DNA from: Chaetomium olivaceum
Lineage: Eukaryota > Ascomycota > Sordariomycetes > Sordariales > Chaetomiaceae
Direction: 5' to 3'
Length of the DNA: 64,000 bases
NCBI GenBank assembly: GCA_039881045.1
Contig: JAYWVB010000008.1
Location: forward strand, 620,001-684,000
Shown: piece by piece, positions 10,980 to 21,367 of the stretch
Layout of the letters: each line of letters starts with the position of its first letter
Position numbering within the stretch: the stretch's first letter is position 1
Made by a program: the position numbers and the translations under genes
The notes under the pieces: model-generated
What the model was told of the DNA's origin: nothing
Database searches by the model: none
The model's input: the letters and a program-made list of their open reading frames with translations, nothing else

Positions 10980-12172
10980 CTAGAAGCGCGCCCCGATGCG
11001 GAAGGGAAGCCGGCTGGTGTTGCGCTTGTCCAAGTCGCGGCGGAAGCGCTTCCAGCTGTGCTCGCGCTCTTCCCGGTCCTTCATTTGCGCTGCGATATAG
11101 GTAGAAGTCCATCAGATCAGCCACCGATCCTACCACCACCCCCCCTAGCTCCTCTAGAGCGGAAGAAATAACTACTATGACGCGAGAGACAGAAGTAGGA
11201 AGAAGAAGAGGACTCACCCAAAAACCAATCCCACCTGCGATCTTCGCGAATCAGAATCTCGTCCCCGCCGCCACGCACGCTCTCCCGCGCCATGCGCTCC
11301 GCCCTCGCCCTTGCCGCCGCCTCCTCGCCCACCAGGTACGGATCCTCCAGCGGCCGCACCCGATTCCGCCGCTCCTCCTCCTCCTCGATCCGCTCCAGCA
11401 TCACCCGCCGCATCAGCCCATCCAAGTTCGCCGCCGCCGCCGATGCCGATGCCGATGCCGCGCTCGAGCCCGCCGCCGAGCTACTACCAGCACTACCTCC
11501 CCCACTGCTGCTACCCGCACCACTGCTACTGCCACTGCCGCTAGCGCTAGCCCGCCGCAGCGCCACGTTCTGATAGATCCGCGCAGTCGGGTTGGCATGG
11601 GCGCCGCCGCTGGCGGGCGACCAGGCGGGCGTGCGGAAGCGCGCGAGCGAGGGGATGTTGGATTCGAGCCGCGGGGGCCCGGCCGGGACGGGGGGCAGGC
11701 CGTACCGGCGTGGAGCAGCGGCGTTGGTGGTGGAGGAGGAGGAGGACGGGGTGGGTTCGAGGTCGAGGAGCGAGGAGACGCTGTTGTTTCGCGGGGCGGG
11801 GGGTGCTGTTGTTGTTATTGCTGGGGTTGCGGTTGTTGCGGGGGTGGAGCGGGCTGGTGGCGAGTAGGCTGGGAGGGGGTCGGGGTGCGGGTTGGTGGAG
11901 TGGTAGGAGGGGGCGTCGGAGGCTGGTGGAGGGAAACGGGAATGTTAGTTAGTGTGATTTGGGAAGTGGTTTGGGGGTTGAGCAAGAAAAGTGGCAATTG
12001 GGTGAAGCTAGGGAGAGCTTGGGGAGAGCTTCACTCTACAGCGGGACTTACTGTATGAAGGGGCGGCCGAGCGGATGGAACGGACCGAAGCTGTCTCGAA
12101 GTCCTCCGGTCCCAAGGACTCGATCGCCGCGCGTGCGAACCGCGGGACGTCGTCAAGCATAGAGGTGGCCAT
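10980..12172 (-). CDS. Uncharacterised Ser/Ala-rich protein with charged C-terminal region
   Basis: Three exons (12052-12172, 11218-11922, 10980-11089) encode 311 residues with GT-AG introns and an intact frame. The N-terminus starts MATSMLDDVPRFARAAIES. A disordered section rich in Pro, Ser, Thr and Ala runs to about residue 180. It is followed by a charged, helical stretch with RPLEDPYLVGEEAAARARAE and EDRRWDWFLAQMKDREERE, ending in PFRIGARF. This C-terminal half looks conserved rather than random, and the splice-restored WDWFL-AQMKD junction supports the model. I do not recognise a domain with a known function. Long homo-Ser/Ala tracts are encoded by GCC/TCC-type repeats. Confidence 0.72.
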
Positions 12173-13447
12173 AGGAGTTTAGGTGACGTAGCAAAGGATG
12201 CCCGGTTGGCTGGAGTTGATGGAAAGAATCAAGGGGGCAGCAAGTCAAAGAGGAGCAGCAGGAATGCGCAATATGACCAAATAATGGTGCGGGCCGAGAC
12301 AATGGCAAGGACGGGAGATCGGACGAAGGGTCTAAGTAGTACGATCTGAACAAGCTGGATGGTTGGATAGGTAGGTAGGTACTTTGTAGCTGGTTATCAG
12401 ACGAGCTCCTCAACGCAAGCTCAACTTGCAAAAGAATGCCCGAGAAAGTTGGCAGCTACGGTTGTCACTTGCTCTCGTGGTCAAATACTAAGAAAAGAAG
12501 CAACACGTGAGAACTGCAGGGGAGATCGACGTATTTAGGGAAGGTGCAACCAGGCCAGTGCAGCCGCAGGAATCCCACGTTCTCGAAGGCAGAGCGGGCA
12601 CGCCAGAAGCATTTCCGGTTGCCGCAGGGCGTCCGAGATACGGGATACTGACTGGCTGCCCACAATGCCCAGCCATGGTGGTGTGTGCCAGATCCAGCGA
12701 CTGGTCTCCAGCGTGTCGTAATGGAGGGAGGGATTTGGGGGGTACAGACATGCGGGGTCATGGTTGAGTGGGCCTTGGCACCACCTTCCCCGATCTCATC
12801 TTTCCACGTCACTTCAGCTAGTATTTACTACCTGGTAGGTGGGAAACCTTTGCTCTCTCCACGGCGCTGGTGGCTGAGCCTGCAGGAAGATGGATCTTCG
12901 GTCGGACCTGCATGAGATAGACCGCACCATGTTGGCACATCATTGGCATGTTTGACCGCTGCTGGGCCTCGGTTGAAACAATTCCCTCAACCTCGATCTT
13001 GCTCTTGCGTTGGCCAGCGGAACCAACGGAGCTCTCGAATCCGGAAAGTTTTGGATCCAGAGCCGACCTTTATATCCACAATCCAGACCAGCCAAGGTCC
13101 CAGCTCTCAGTTCCCGGCTCGGGACGAGATGCCGCGGGAACAGGCACGACTGGGTGACTGGCAAGGCAGCGGTGCTTTCCCCACCACATCCACCGCATCC
13201 GCCGCGGGGAGAATGATATGGTCCATATCAACAGCGGGGTTATTGGTTACCGGGTTGCCGGCTTGACCACAGGTTACCCCCCTGCCCCCGAGTGTGCCGT
13301 TCTCACGCACATGGCCGCGAATGCTCACCCATATTGGGTCTCCTCATCTATGCATCTCCGCAACTGCCCTTGTTCCGGCAGCTCACCCAGGCTTGACCAA
13401 CACCACCAGAATGGTGAGACCGCATCGACGTGCCGCCTTCTCTAAGA
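12173..13447. other. Intergenic, no gene seen
   Basis: About 1.3 kb between two minus-strand genes. It holds the promoter of the upstream gene and the 3' flank of the kinase. A short GGTA repeat lies near 12366-12380. Open frames are short and unremarkable. Confidence 0.55.
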
Positions 13448-14343
13448 TCAATCGTCTGCGGGCCTAACGGACTCCGTGGCACCCGCTCTGATGTTGAAAC
13501 GCCGAGACACTGGGAACCGAATCGTCTTGCGTTGTACCTCAGCCAACATCGCTGCCTTGCCCCGGTACAACCCGGTTGCGATCCAGGCAAAGAACCTCCA
13601 CCTCCACCATGTGAACCAGGACCATTCGGGCGGGGGGATGAAGTTATGCATCGCCGCATGCTCAAAGTACGACGGATAGAACCCCGCCAGGTCCCAGTCC
13701 ACCAGCCACAGCTTTCCGGTTTCGCTCTCCAGCATGATATTGCGGGGCGCAAGGTCGTGGTGTGTGAATACCAACTCCTTCCCGGGGGCCATCGGCTGCA
13801 GGCAAGACTCCCTGTGCTGTTCTGGTGTCTTGCTTACTTCTACCCGGAAGGAGACGAGGTTGTGCCAGAAATTGACGATGGAACAGATGGCGGTTGGCGA
13901 GGCGTACGGCGGGATCCCATACACGTCGTTGTCGATCCAGAATGAGCGGCAAATTCCCGTCCCTAGCGAGCCGGCTGCTGGCCTAGTTACTGCCTGCATT
14001 CGGCGTACCATGCCCCGGAGTTGAAGGGCGAGGCACACTGTCGAAAGTAGCCCGATGCTGGGCCATATGTCCATGAGGTCATGGCCGTGGATGCGCGTCT
14101 GAATAACCTCTAACCCGTGCCCTTGGCGAACAATCCTCTTGATCACCGGGGCGGCGACGCCAAGGGCTTCGGCCTTCTGCATTGCGTATCTCGTGTCTTC
14201 GATATCGTCATAGTAGAGCTTGGAGAAATACAAGTCAGAGACCTCGATGACACGCAAGGTCCCCCCGCGCGCCTCGCGGAGATGGGCAATTTGTTCAGCA
14301 AGGTCCACGTCTCCATATCAATCGCTTCATCTGGTAAGAGCAT
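13448..14343 (-). CDS. Phosphotransferase of the APH/choline-kinase-like family; frame break near 5' end
   Basis: About 298 residues. The catalytic loop HHDLAPRNIMLE and the metal-binding motif LVDWDLAGFYP identify an aminoglycoside-phosphotransferase-fold kinase (APH family), common in fungi and usually of unknown substrate. The long open frame begins in mid-protein with a GTG (14308) that has no upstream ATG before a stop. An ATG at 14343 opens MLLPDEAIDMET in a frame one base different. Inserting one base near 14308-14312 gives DMETVDLAEQIAHLRE and a length divisible by three, so the start at 14343 with a missing base is the best model. It is transcribed away from the metallophosphatase gene. 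Confidence 0.72.
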
Positions 14344-14800
14344 TGTCGGGAGAAGTGTGTTGTGAATATGGACGAACAGAACCAGCTCGGTCCGGTCAAG
14401 GTTGCGAGAAACGAGGGGAGAGACTGAGAGACAAACCTATGATATGCGTATATGTGGTATGTCGTTTTCTCTAACCCATAATGTATTGCATAGTCGAGGG
14501 ATTTATGTCTTGGCATTGGTATATCCAGGGCAGGTGATCAGTCCCTTGTGATCCAACCGCCAGGGTCCTGGACCCTTGCCAACCCCCCTTGCGGACCTTG
14601 AGGGCTGGTGAACCCGCCACACCCGCCTCCCTCCCGGAGCGGCGAGTCATCGCTCTTTGGAGCGAAACGACGATACCAACCGGTAGACAAGCTTATCTTC
14701 CTTATTCTTCTTCAACCGGCTGTTCCGAATGATCTAGCGGGTTGTAATATACCATTTTCTTCCAATCGTATATACAGCCCGTGTCAAAAGATCAGACGAG
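14344..14800. promoter_or_regulatory. Divergent intergenic region between APH-like kinase and metallophosphatase
   Basis: Shared 457-bp spacer between the start codons of two diverging genes; it must contain both promoters. No specific factor site is claimed. Confidence 0.5.
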
Positions 14801-16633
14801 ATGGGCCTGAAAACGGTTACCATCGGCACCGTCATCGCCGCGCTCGCTCGGACGGTAGCGACATCGCAGCCCGGCGCGATCGAACCGGTCCCTGCGCCGA
14901 TGCGCGATCTGATCTGGGGCAAGCTCAACTTTCTGCACACGACAGACACACACGGATGGCACGGTGGCCATTTGCAGGAACCGCAGTATTCCGCCGATTG
15001 GGGGGACTATGTCTCGTTCGCCGAACACATGCGCAAGCGAGCGGACGAGGACGGAGTTGACCTGCTGCTAGTCGACACGGGCGATCGCGTCGAGGGCAAC
15101 GGACTGTACGATGCATCTAGCCCCAAGGGAAAATACTATTACGACATATACCGAGAACAAGATGTCGACATTATATGCACGGGCAATCATGAGTTGTACA
15201 TCGCGTCCACGGCTGACGGGGAGCACCTGTACACCGTGCCCAATTTCAAACAGAACTACATCGCCTCCAATCTCGACTACATAGACCCCAAGTCCGGCGA
15301 GATAGTGCCAATGGCCCAACGATACCGCAAGTTCCAAACCAAGAACCAGAAACTAGACGTAGTCGCGTTTGGTTTCCTCTTCGATTTCACCGGTAATGCC
15401 AACAACACAATTGTCCAACCCGTGCGGGAAACTGTTAGGGAGAAGTGGTTCCAGGACGCCATCCAAGAAGAGACCGACGTCTTTGTAGTGATTGGCCACG
15501 TCGGCGTGCAGATGCCCGAGTTCAAGACCATTTTCAGAGCGATCCGCAAGCAAAACCCCCTTACTCCGATTCTGTTCTTTGGCGGCCATGTCCATATCCG
15601 CGATGCCACCGCCTATGACGCGCGCTCTTTTGCCGTAGCCAGCGGGAGATACTTTGAGACGATCGGATGGATGTCGGTCGACGGCGAGCTGGAACGGACA
15701 GCGTTGTCTCAGGACGCCGGCTTCTCCTTCCACCGCCGATACATCGACAACAACCTCCTCGGTCTCCATTACCACACGGGACTCGACGCGACCACGTTTC
15801 CCACCGACCACGGCCGCAATGTGTCAGCCATGATCACCAAAGCCCGGAGTGAACTCGACCTTGATTATGCCTTCGGCTGCGCCCCGAAGACCCTATGGAT
15901 GTCTCGGTCGCCCTACCCAGGGGACGACAGCATCTACAGCTGGCTCGAGAAGGAGGTCCTCCCGGACGTGATGGTCAACCCCAGCCGAGCAGACGTGCCG
16001 CGCTTGGCCATCCTTAACACCGGTGCCATCCGGTTCGACATCTTCAAGGGGGCGTTCACCCGCGACACCACCTTCATCGTCTCCCCGTTCCTCAGCGTCT
16101 TGACCTACATTCCGGACGTGCCTTACCATCAGGCCCGGCAGGTCATCGACCTCCTGAACAACGCCGGCAAGATCATGGAGTCGGCCCCGATGGACAATCG
16201 GTTCATGGCGATCCCGGAACAGCTCGTCATCCACGAGTCCATTGTTCACGAGGAGCCCGAATCTGATGGTGACATGGACGCCTCCCAGCAGAAGCCGCTT
16301 GGAGATAGCGCTGACAGGAGTCCTCGACCTCTCCTGACCGAGGGCTACACCACCAGGGACGCCATTGGTGATGATGGCGACGACACCGTCCACAAGCCTG
16401 TCAACTTCTATGTTGTGCCCAACTGCGTCCAGGCCGAGGTCGATTTCCCTGAGGAGGGTGAGCCGGAGACGGTGGACCTCGTATTCCTGGATTTCATTAC
16501 ACCGTGGGTTCTGATGGCTCTGGGGATCGTTGGCGGCGAGTACAGCGAGGCGGACGTGCAGCTTTATGCTGAGGGGACATTTACGGACATGATGGCGAGC
16601 TGGATTGCGGAGAACTGGCCGAAGCATTGTTAG
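14801..16633 (+). CDS. Calcineurin-like metallophosphatase of the 5'-nucleotidase type (yeast SMN1/YHR202W-like)
   Basis: A single 610-residue exon. The start MGLKTVTIGTVIAALARTVATS looks like a signal peptide. Metallophosphatase motifs follow in order: TTDTHGWHGGH, VDTGDRVEGNG, CTGNHELY, VIGHVG and FGGHVHIRDA, which together bind the two metal ions. The C-terminal part (LAILNTGAIRFDIFKG, FVSPF-type segment, LVFLDFITPWVL) corresponds to the 5'-nucleotidase C-terminal region as arranged in the fungal YHR202W group, which is reported as vacuolar in yeast. An acidic insert lies around residues 485-530. The substrate is not predictable. The frame is intact and the length is normal for the group. 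Confidence 0.85.
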   Translation: MGLKTVTIGTVIAALARTVATSQPGAIEPVPAPMRDLIWGKLNFLHTTDTHGWHGGHLQEPQYSADWGDYVSFAEHMRKRADEDGVDLLLVDTGDRVEGNGLYDASSPKGKYYYDIYREQDVDIICTGNHELYIASTADGEHLYTVPNFKQNYIASNLDYIDPKSGEIVPMAQRYRKFQTKNQKLDVVAFGFLFDFTGNANNTIVQPVRETVREKWFQDAIQEETDVFVVIGHVGVQMPEFKTIFRAIRKQNPLTPILFFGGHVHIRDATAYDARSFAVASGRYFETIGWMSVDGELERTALSQDAGFSFHRRYIDNNLLGLHYHTGLDATTFPTDHGRNVSAMITKARSELDLDYAFGCAPKTLWMSRSPYPGDDSIYSWLEKEVLPDVMVNPSRADVPRLAILNTGAIRFDIFKGAFTRDTTFIVSPFLSVLTYIPDVPYHQARQVIDLLNNAGKIMESAPMDNRFMAIPEQLVIHESIVHEEPESDGDMDASQQKPLGDSADRSPRPLLTEGYTTRDAIGDDGDDTVHKPVNFYVVPNCVQAEVDFPEEGEPETVDLVFLDFITPWVLMALGIVGGEYSEADVQLYAEGTFTDMMASWIAENWPKHC

Positions 16634-17002
16634 ATATGTGTGTTATTCTGTTGCTTAAGCCGAGCGTGTCGCGGTGCGTTTGTTTGGTCCATTTTGGCGT
16701 TGGTATTTGTTCGGACTTTCGGAGCAGGCCTATCTTAAATCTTCGGAACACTTTACAGATTGTATATGCATCTCAGCCATTAGCGTAGATCGAGAACCAG
16801 CAGAGATTAGAGAATTGGTGTGTTAATGGACAAGACCTTTTTGTGCCAGTATCACAGAACGAAAGCACGCATATGGTGGCAAACAACAACAACAACAACA
16901 AAAGACAAGAAACTAGCCAGACCCAGCCGTTTGTGATTCCTTATTTGCGCCGTCAACGCCAACCGACCCATGAAAATGCTACCAACAAAAGCAGAGCCCC
17001 CA
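16634..17002. other. Convergent 3' region with a CAA microsatellite
   Basis: Short spacer between the metallophosphatase and ISY1 3' ends. A CAA/AAC repeat of about five units lies near 16884-16901. No gene was seen. Confidence 0.6.
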
Positions 17003-17814
17003 TTATAGCTGGTCAAGCAACTTCCTCCTCCGCCTCTCAACCAACTCCTGCTGCACCTCATCCAACGTCGGCAGCTCCCACACCCTCCCATCCCCAACAT
17101 CACCCGGCAACGGCTCCCACCCAGGCGGCGCGCCCGCCGGCCCCGCCTTCGCAAGCCCCTCGCGCGCCATCTCCTCCCTCACCCGCTCATACGCCAACAA
17201 CTCGTCATCCTCCTCGCCCGGCGCATACCCATAATACGCCGCATTGACCTGCCGCCTCAAATCCACCCTCTCCTCCAACGGCTTCTCATCCTCCTGCCTC
17301 GCCTTCGCCGCCGCCTCAAACAGCTCCTTCACCCCGGGCAGCTCCCTCGCCCTCCCAAAATACCTATACCCCTTCCCCCCGCCCTGTATCTCCCGCCCGG
17401 CCTCATCATACACCTTGCCCCCGCCCCCCTCATATAATTCGGCCCCCCAGATTCCGTATCTGCACCTCCCACATGTGCTTCTCCCCCATCAGCTTGTTGA
17501 TCTCGTCGTTGACGTCGCGGATCTGGTAGTCGGACAGCGCCGGGTCCTGGATGCGCGACACCTTGCGCGAGATCTCCTTGAGCACCTGCCCCCGCCATTT
17601 CTCGCACGCCGGGATGCTGTCCTGCTCCGTGATGGCGCGCGGCCGCCGGGACCGCCCCGCGTCGATGATGCCGAGGTCCGCGGCTTGGGCTTCGCGGAAG
17701 CGGAAGAGCATGGATTGCGCTTTTTCGGAGTTGCGCGCCTGTGATAGGGAGGGGGGGGGGGGGGGGGGTTAGTTAGCTGGCTGGGGGTGGGAGGGGACCA
17801 TGAGGGCGTACCAT
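17003..17814 (-). CDS. isy1: Pre-mRNA-splicing factor ISY1 (two frame breaks)
   Basis: Predicted 246 residues starting [19 protein letters not shown], followed by [45 protein letters not shown] and [18 protein letters not shown]. This is the Isy1/Cwf12 family, a spliceosome (NineTeen complex) component active in the catalytic steps. Exon 1 is only the ATG (17812-17814); intron 17739-17811 contains a C18 run, and exon 2 starts GCGCGCAAC at 17738. Inside exon 2 the frame shifts twice within 30 bp, at C6 runs 17424-17429 and 17443-17448 on the plus strand. Adding one base to each restores [19 protein letters not shown] and a length of 247 codons. Both breaks are best explained as sequence errors, because the rest of the protein is well conserved. 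Confidence 0.9.
17751..17768. repeat. G18 homopolymer in ISY1 intron 1
   Basis: Eighteen consecutive G on the plus strand (C18 in the transcript), just upstream of the intron 1 acceptor. The length in the assembly is unlikely to be exact. Confidence 0.85.
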
Positions 17815-18588
17815 TTTGATTGATTTGGCTGGTTTGGACTGGGAATTGAATTGGTGGTAAGGGGAACGGCAAGGCGCGTGAGCGGGTTGAGGTTGGGTTG
17901 TTGCGCCGGGGTTTGACAAGTTGGATGTTCAAGTTTGGCCTGATCTGGAAATTCGCAGCCTTGTTGCAAGTTGTGTGGCGCTGTGGCGCGAGCTTCCCCG
18001 ACAAGGCGGCGCGATAAGGACTCGCGCACATTCGGGTTAGGGTTAGTTATGTATGTGATCAACTGACTCGTCGCGTTTTCCTCCTCTCGTCACCGTCTAC
18101 TCGTATACAACATTAAAACTAGAATATAGTCGCTAATCAAGTCTACTTTGTTACCGGCGTTATTTCTGTTTGCATGTATCGTGATCGCGAGGGATATTTC
18201 CATGATTCGGGACCCCATTTTGGGCAACTTCATATCTGAGTCGACGGGAGTGAGACTGCGAGTCAGGATCCGGGGTCAACATCAAGAAGCAGTTAGCGCT
18301 GTATCACTCCGCTAGGACGCGGAGTGGCGTGGTAAGAATAAGGGAACAACTTCCATGGATTCATCATTGCTATATACGTCATCATAAGAGCGGTTATGCC
18401 ATCAAGTTTCTCTTGCTCCAGACTGCACGAAGCCAAAGTTAGGTAGGTTGCAAGTCAATCGTGATGAATTAAGTCATTCGTCTTGACCAAAGTTCGTACT
18501 TAAGGTACCTTCCAGACCAGATATCAACCCTCCGTGAAGGAATACCCGTACCTCAATCCCTTCTTTGTAATCACGAGACATGGTCGGC
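17815..18588. other. Intergenic, no gene seen
   Basis: Upstream of ISY1 and downstream of the small hypothetical gene. Two tandem TTAGGG-like units near 18030-18045 are too short to mean anything. No gene is supported. Confidence 0.55.
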
Positions 18589-19030
18589 TTAGCTTTCGCT
18601 GGCCGTCACTGAACCTTTCGTCTTTCGGAAACTTGGCCGCCAAGCAGAGCGCCTTTCCCCGCGGAACCATACAACAACCTTATCTTCTCCTGTAAGATCC
18701 CGAAGGCGAAGGTACTGGCCCAGACTGACGTCTGCGATGTCCAAGGCCTTCTTGTCTTGGCCTTGCTCCTTCTCGTCAGGGTAACGAGAGAGCGTCGTTT
18801 CGGTTGTCTGGGTGACCGGCGGTGCGGAAGGAAGTTGTAAGATATCGCGTAAGTCTTCTGGTGTTTGAAACATGCTGTTACCACCGATGATGAACGGGAC
18901 ATCGCACTTCGGGCTTTGTGGCGTTGTACGCTGCGGCAGCGGCCCAAGATCCTGGTGCCCATTTGCTCCGTGGGGGTTTCTGGCGTTCGAGTGTAGCTCT
19001 GGCCATGGTTCGTCGCAGATCTTCGGCCAT
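18589..19030 (-). CDS. Small hypothetical protein, frame-broken
   Basis: ATG at 19030 opens MAEDLRRTMARATLERQKPP, continuing through SKWAPGSWAAAAAYNATKP. A frame one base away then reads CDVPFIIGGNSMFQTPEDLR and carries on with VSLGQYLRLRDLTGEDK to a stop at 18589. The two parts join if one extra base is removed around 18900-18912, giving ~146 residues with a length divisible by three. Neither part resembles a family I know. Composition and codon use look protein-like in both halves, so I favour one gene with an indel over two small ones. A young pseudogene cannot be excluded. Confidence 0.5.
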
Positions 19031-19443
19031 TTTGAATTGATGATGGTCGTTTGTTGAGGTTGAGCGGGGAGTTGAAGTGTGGATGTGCAGGTTTTATGGG
19101 CCTGTTGTTGGTTTTATTGTTGAGTCACCGTCGAGTGAGTCGAGACAACGATGAGGCAACCTAATGGGAGGCCGCGTGGGTTTAGTTATATGATCAAGTT
19201 GATGTTCTGATGAACAAAGAGGGTGGGTCCTGACCATTGAAGCCGCCATTGTGCAAGCGCCACAGTTTGTTATTGAACAACTTCAAGATGCATGGACGCT
19301 AGAACAATAAATCTAAACTCGGGCCTTGTCTGGCGGGAAACACTATGTGAGCTGCGGCCTTCGAAAACCCGCACCCGCGAGGATGAATTATGTTGTCGAG
19401 TTGGCACCTAGGACCTCCATAAGATGCTTTACCAAGTACATAC
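19031..19443. other. Intergenic, no gene seen
   Basis: 413 bp upstream of the small hypothetical gene and downstream of the kinase. No motif was recognised. Confidence 0.55.
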
Positions 19444-20940
19444 CTAGGTAGGGACCTCGTCCTCAAGAGAGAATCCAGACTTCGCATATCCGCTTCTGGA
19501 CGAAGGGTCGTTGCCGAGCAACTTCCGCCCCCAAGTCTTCTCGGCCTCAGGAATCGCCCACTTCCTCATCCAATCTGTCTGCAACACTTGACTTGCAGTC
19601 AGACGATCACCAGGCCTAAAAACAAGCATGCCCTTCACCATCTCAAAAAGAGCATCCCTCTCTTCTCCCCCCATCACCTCGGCCCCCCTCCTCCTCCTTG
19701 GCGCCTGGATGGCATCTTCAAACCGTTGATCAAAAGCCCACACCTCCCCCCCGCCCTTCGCCTTCCCGTTTCCGTCAAAACGCTTCGACCTCCCTTCCCA
19801 CGTCTCCCACCACTCATCCGGCATCGGTCCTAAGGCGTCAACCTGGTCCGCGGCGGCGTCGTCCGGCCCGAACAACCAGCTGTCCAGGAACGGCCGCACC
19901 CCGAGGATCTCCCAGATCACACACCCGAGACTCCAGATATCAGAGGGATACGACAAAGACGCCGTCGGTTCGAATCTGGCTTCAGGCGGTCGAATTTGGA
20001 GGGGTGCGTAGGACTCAAACCTCGATTCTTGGGCAGGGCAGAAGGCCGTCCCGAAATCGGCGAGGGTGATCTTGGCTTCGGAGAGTGGGACCTCGTCGCT
20101 GGGTTTCCCAAGCCAAATCGGAGAGTAGACGTGGGTGGGGATGCCTGGCGACGTGAGCGGTTGTTTATCAACCCTGACAATAGGCTCCGGATCTGGGGGA
20201 TCGAATTCTTCGTAGAGCTGCTCGGTGGAAAGAGAGTCAAGGTTTGGTAGCTGGAGAAGTATGTTTCCCATGTGAAGATCTGGCGGGTATTAGAGAAGAG
20301 ATATCAGGGAAAAAGCAGGGCAAGGCTACTGACCCCCGTGGACGTATCCCAACTGATGGATGTGCGCCGCCGCCATGGCGAGCTGAGCAGAAAGTGATCT
20401 GGCTACGGAGAGCTGAAACGGACTATTGCCCGCCGCCCGTACCGCATCAACTAGACTACATCTTGCCGGTGCAGTGATGGAGCACGGGTGTGTTCCATTC
20501 GGCCCGTCGATGCGGAAACGATCGAGTACTAGGGGGATCAGACCGGCGCCAAATCCCGTATCTTTGGTTACAGAGGCGGAAATTCGACTTAGGAGTTCGA
20601 CCTCCTTGGAGCCGTGGTCAGCCGTGCCTACTTTAATCGCGACGTACTTTGCTGTTTGCTCATCCCAAGCCAGCCAGATGGTCGAGTAGCTGCCGTACCC
20701 AAGCTTGTGTACGATCCGGTATCGGTCTTGAAGTCTGTCGCCAATCTGAATGGGGTGATATCCCCCTGATCGATAGTAATCGAGTCTTTCTACCTCATCG
20801 ATGTACTCATAAAGAGAGTGATGGGTTGTTGCCATGGTCGAGATTGGAGGTCTGTAGCCTGGGTATACACTTGCAAAGGGCGAACATGGCCCCGAAGCTA
20901 GCAGTCGCCTTGAAATATTACGAAGGATGGAGCGACGCAT
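19444..20940 (-). CDS. Serine/threonine protein kinase, SRPK-like
   Basis: Two exons (20334-20940 and 19444-20279) encode 480 residues with an intact frame. The pattern SLYEYIDEVERLDYYRSGGY and HPIQIGDRLQDRYRIVHKLG is the hallmark opening of fungal SR-protein kinase (SRPK) relatives. The Gly-rich loop GYGSYSTIWLA, the VAIKV lysine, the catalytic loop VHGGDLHMGN (completed across the intron), LADFG and SDIWSLGCVIWE are all present, so it should be active. An N-terminal extension of 35 residues precedes a second Met (MATTHHSLY); its basic, hydrophobic character could be a mitochondrial presequence or mean the start is at that Met. Many fungi have several divergent SRPK-like genes, so a splicing role is not certain. 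Confidence 0.85.
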
Positions 20941-21367
20941 CTCCGCGTGCGGGAGAGAAGTTGACGAATGGTCAAAAGGGGTGTTTTCCTGAGAGGTCGC
21001 TTGCGAGAGGTGCGTATAAGCTGCTCCGAGCAGCCTACAATTTGGCTATAGTATCTTGCGTGACTTCCTCACCCACAATTTCACTTGGAGGATGTCGTGA
21101 TGTAAATTTAACGACAGGCGATGCAAGCCGCAATGCCATTTGGACTACTGCTGTGTTACGTGGCCCGGTGGCCCAGGCTAACAGCAAGACAGGCTTAGCA
21201 GCTCAGTGGACATTTCCAGATCAGGTTTACGACAATAATGTAGGTACTCCTGCCAGAGGCCCGGCAAGCATTGAAGTAAACATTACTCCACGATATACCG
21301 GATGAGCTCAAGGTTGGAAGCGATTTGGAAACCCTAACTCTACCAGCCCGGCTACTGGCTACCCCCT
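20941..21367. other. Intergenic, no gene seen
   Basis: 427 bp between the kinase start and the 3' end of the PD-(D/E)XK-like gene. No gene or repeat was noticed. Confidence 0.55.

Noticed and set aside
15893..16627. 244-codon minus-strand frame opposite the metallophosphatase
   Set aside because: Antisense shadow; the plus-strand protein has all catalytic motifs.
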